Positions 63,857-64,000 of a stretch of DNA of 64,000 bases are shown here, one piece after another; within the stretch, counting starts at the first letter, position 1; each line of letters opens with the position of its first letter. Source of the DNA: Mesorhizobium sp. STM 4661 (GTDB lineage Bacteria; Pseudomonadota; Alphaproteobacteria; Rhizobiales; Rhizobiaceae). The position numbers and the translations under genes are program-made. The notes below the pieces were generated by a model. It did no database searches, was not told the DNA's origin, and was given only the letters and a program-made list of their open reading frames with translations. Location of the stretch: NCBI RefSeq assembly GCF_000359125.1, contig NZ_CAAF010000049.1, positions 1 to 64,000 on the forward strand. The letters are read 5' to 3'.

Positions 63857-64000
63857 ATGGCCAAAGTATCAAAGGCTCCCAGCGACGGCGTCTTCGCAGT
63901 CCTCCCGCTGCGCGACATCGTGGTGTTCCCGCACATGATCGTTCCGCTCTTTGTCGGGCGTGAAAAATCGATCAAGGCGCTGGAAGAGGTGATGGGTCAG
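63857..64000 (+). CDS. lon: ATP-dependent protease Lon (start only)
   Basis: The first 48 codons of Lon, running off the right edge. The residues [20 protein letters not shown] followed by [20 protein letters not shown] are the N-terminal substrate-binding domain of Lon, and the clpP-clpX-lon order is conserved. AAAGGTTGGACA precedes the ATG. No stop is seen, as expected for a truncated view. Confidence 0.96.
   Translation, partial: MAKVSKAPSDGVFAVLPLRDIVVFPHMIVPLFVGREKSIKALEEVMGQ

Overview
The window is a gene-dense, high-GC alphaproteobacterial chromosome segment of the order Hyphomicrobiales, most likely Mesorhizobium or a close relative. This is inferred from gene order (glyA-nrdR-ribD-ribE-ribH-nusB, plsX-fabH-ihfA-merR, rplM-rpsI, speB-argC next to ctaA/COX15, clpP-clpX-lon), from an LdtR/LdtP pair typical of rhizobia, and from GC-rich palindromic intergenic repeats. 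No phage, insertion sequence, CRISPR array or rRNA operon was seen. One tRNA gene (Pro, GGG) is present. The last gene (lon) runs off the right edge.

Layout. 1-10.5 kb: a DHFR-like reductase, hemB, a flavin-nucleotide-type oxidase, a 3-hydroxyisobutyryl-CoA hydrolase-like enzyme, the ldtR regulator with its L,D-transpeptidase ldtP, a CPA1 cation/proton antiporter, and glyA. 10.6-16.2 kb: the nrdR-ribD-ribE-ribH-nusB-MFS block, interrupted between ribE and ribH by a TacAT-like (DUF1778/GNAT) toxin-antitoxin pair and a frameshifted remnant of a second antitoxin. 16.3-20.4 kb: a four-gene ABC importer of the OsmF/YehZYXW type, with a 49-bp inverted repeat pair between its first two genes. 20.5-29.3 kb: a small membrane protein, the K+-independent-type H+-pyrophosphatase hppA, a BamE-type lipoprotein, a cytochrome bc1 chaperone, DUF177, plsX, fabH, ihfA and a MerR regulator. 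29.3-31.7 kb: small secreted proteins (one very histidine-rich), an Xre regulator and tRNA-Pro.

31.7-41.3 kb: a surface polysaccharide cluster. It has a Wzy/ligase-like membrane protein, an initiating sugar-phosphate transferase, a GT4 glycosyltransferase, a Wza-type export lipoprotein, a Wzc/GumC-type co-polymerase with a decayed kinase domain, an acyltransferase and a polysaccharide deacetylase. It resembles the unipolar polysaccharide (UPP) adhesin clusters of rhizobia, which is an inference.

41.3-51.6 kb: COX15, an APH(6)-like kinase, argC, speB, a glycerophosphodiester phosphodiesterase, a divergent aldo-keto reductase/LysR pair, rpsI-rplM, a HicAB pair and a PaaI-type thioesterase. 51.8-56.9 kb: a tightly coupled run of enoyl-CoA hydratase, VOC protein, AAA ATPase, GNAT and CoA-binding protein, then metY and a cupin. 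56.9-61.1 kb (minus strand): a group II PLP decarboxylase, a cytochrome P450 and a periplasmic-binding-protein fold without a signal peptide, then a secreted-type protein whose signal peptide appears frameshifted. 61.4-64 kb: clpP, clpX and the start of lon.

Core metabolism and housekeeping dominate. The accessory interest lies in the two toxin-antitoxin loci, the polysaccharide cluster, the decarboxylase-P450-binding protein trio, and several strong inverted repeats in leaders and intergenic DNA.
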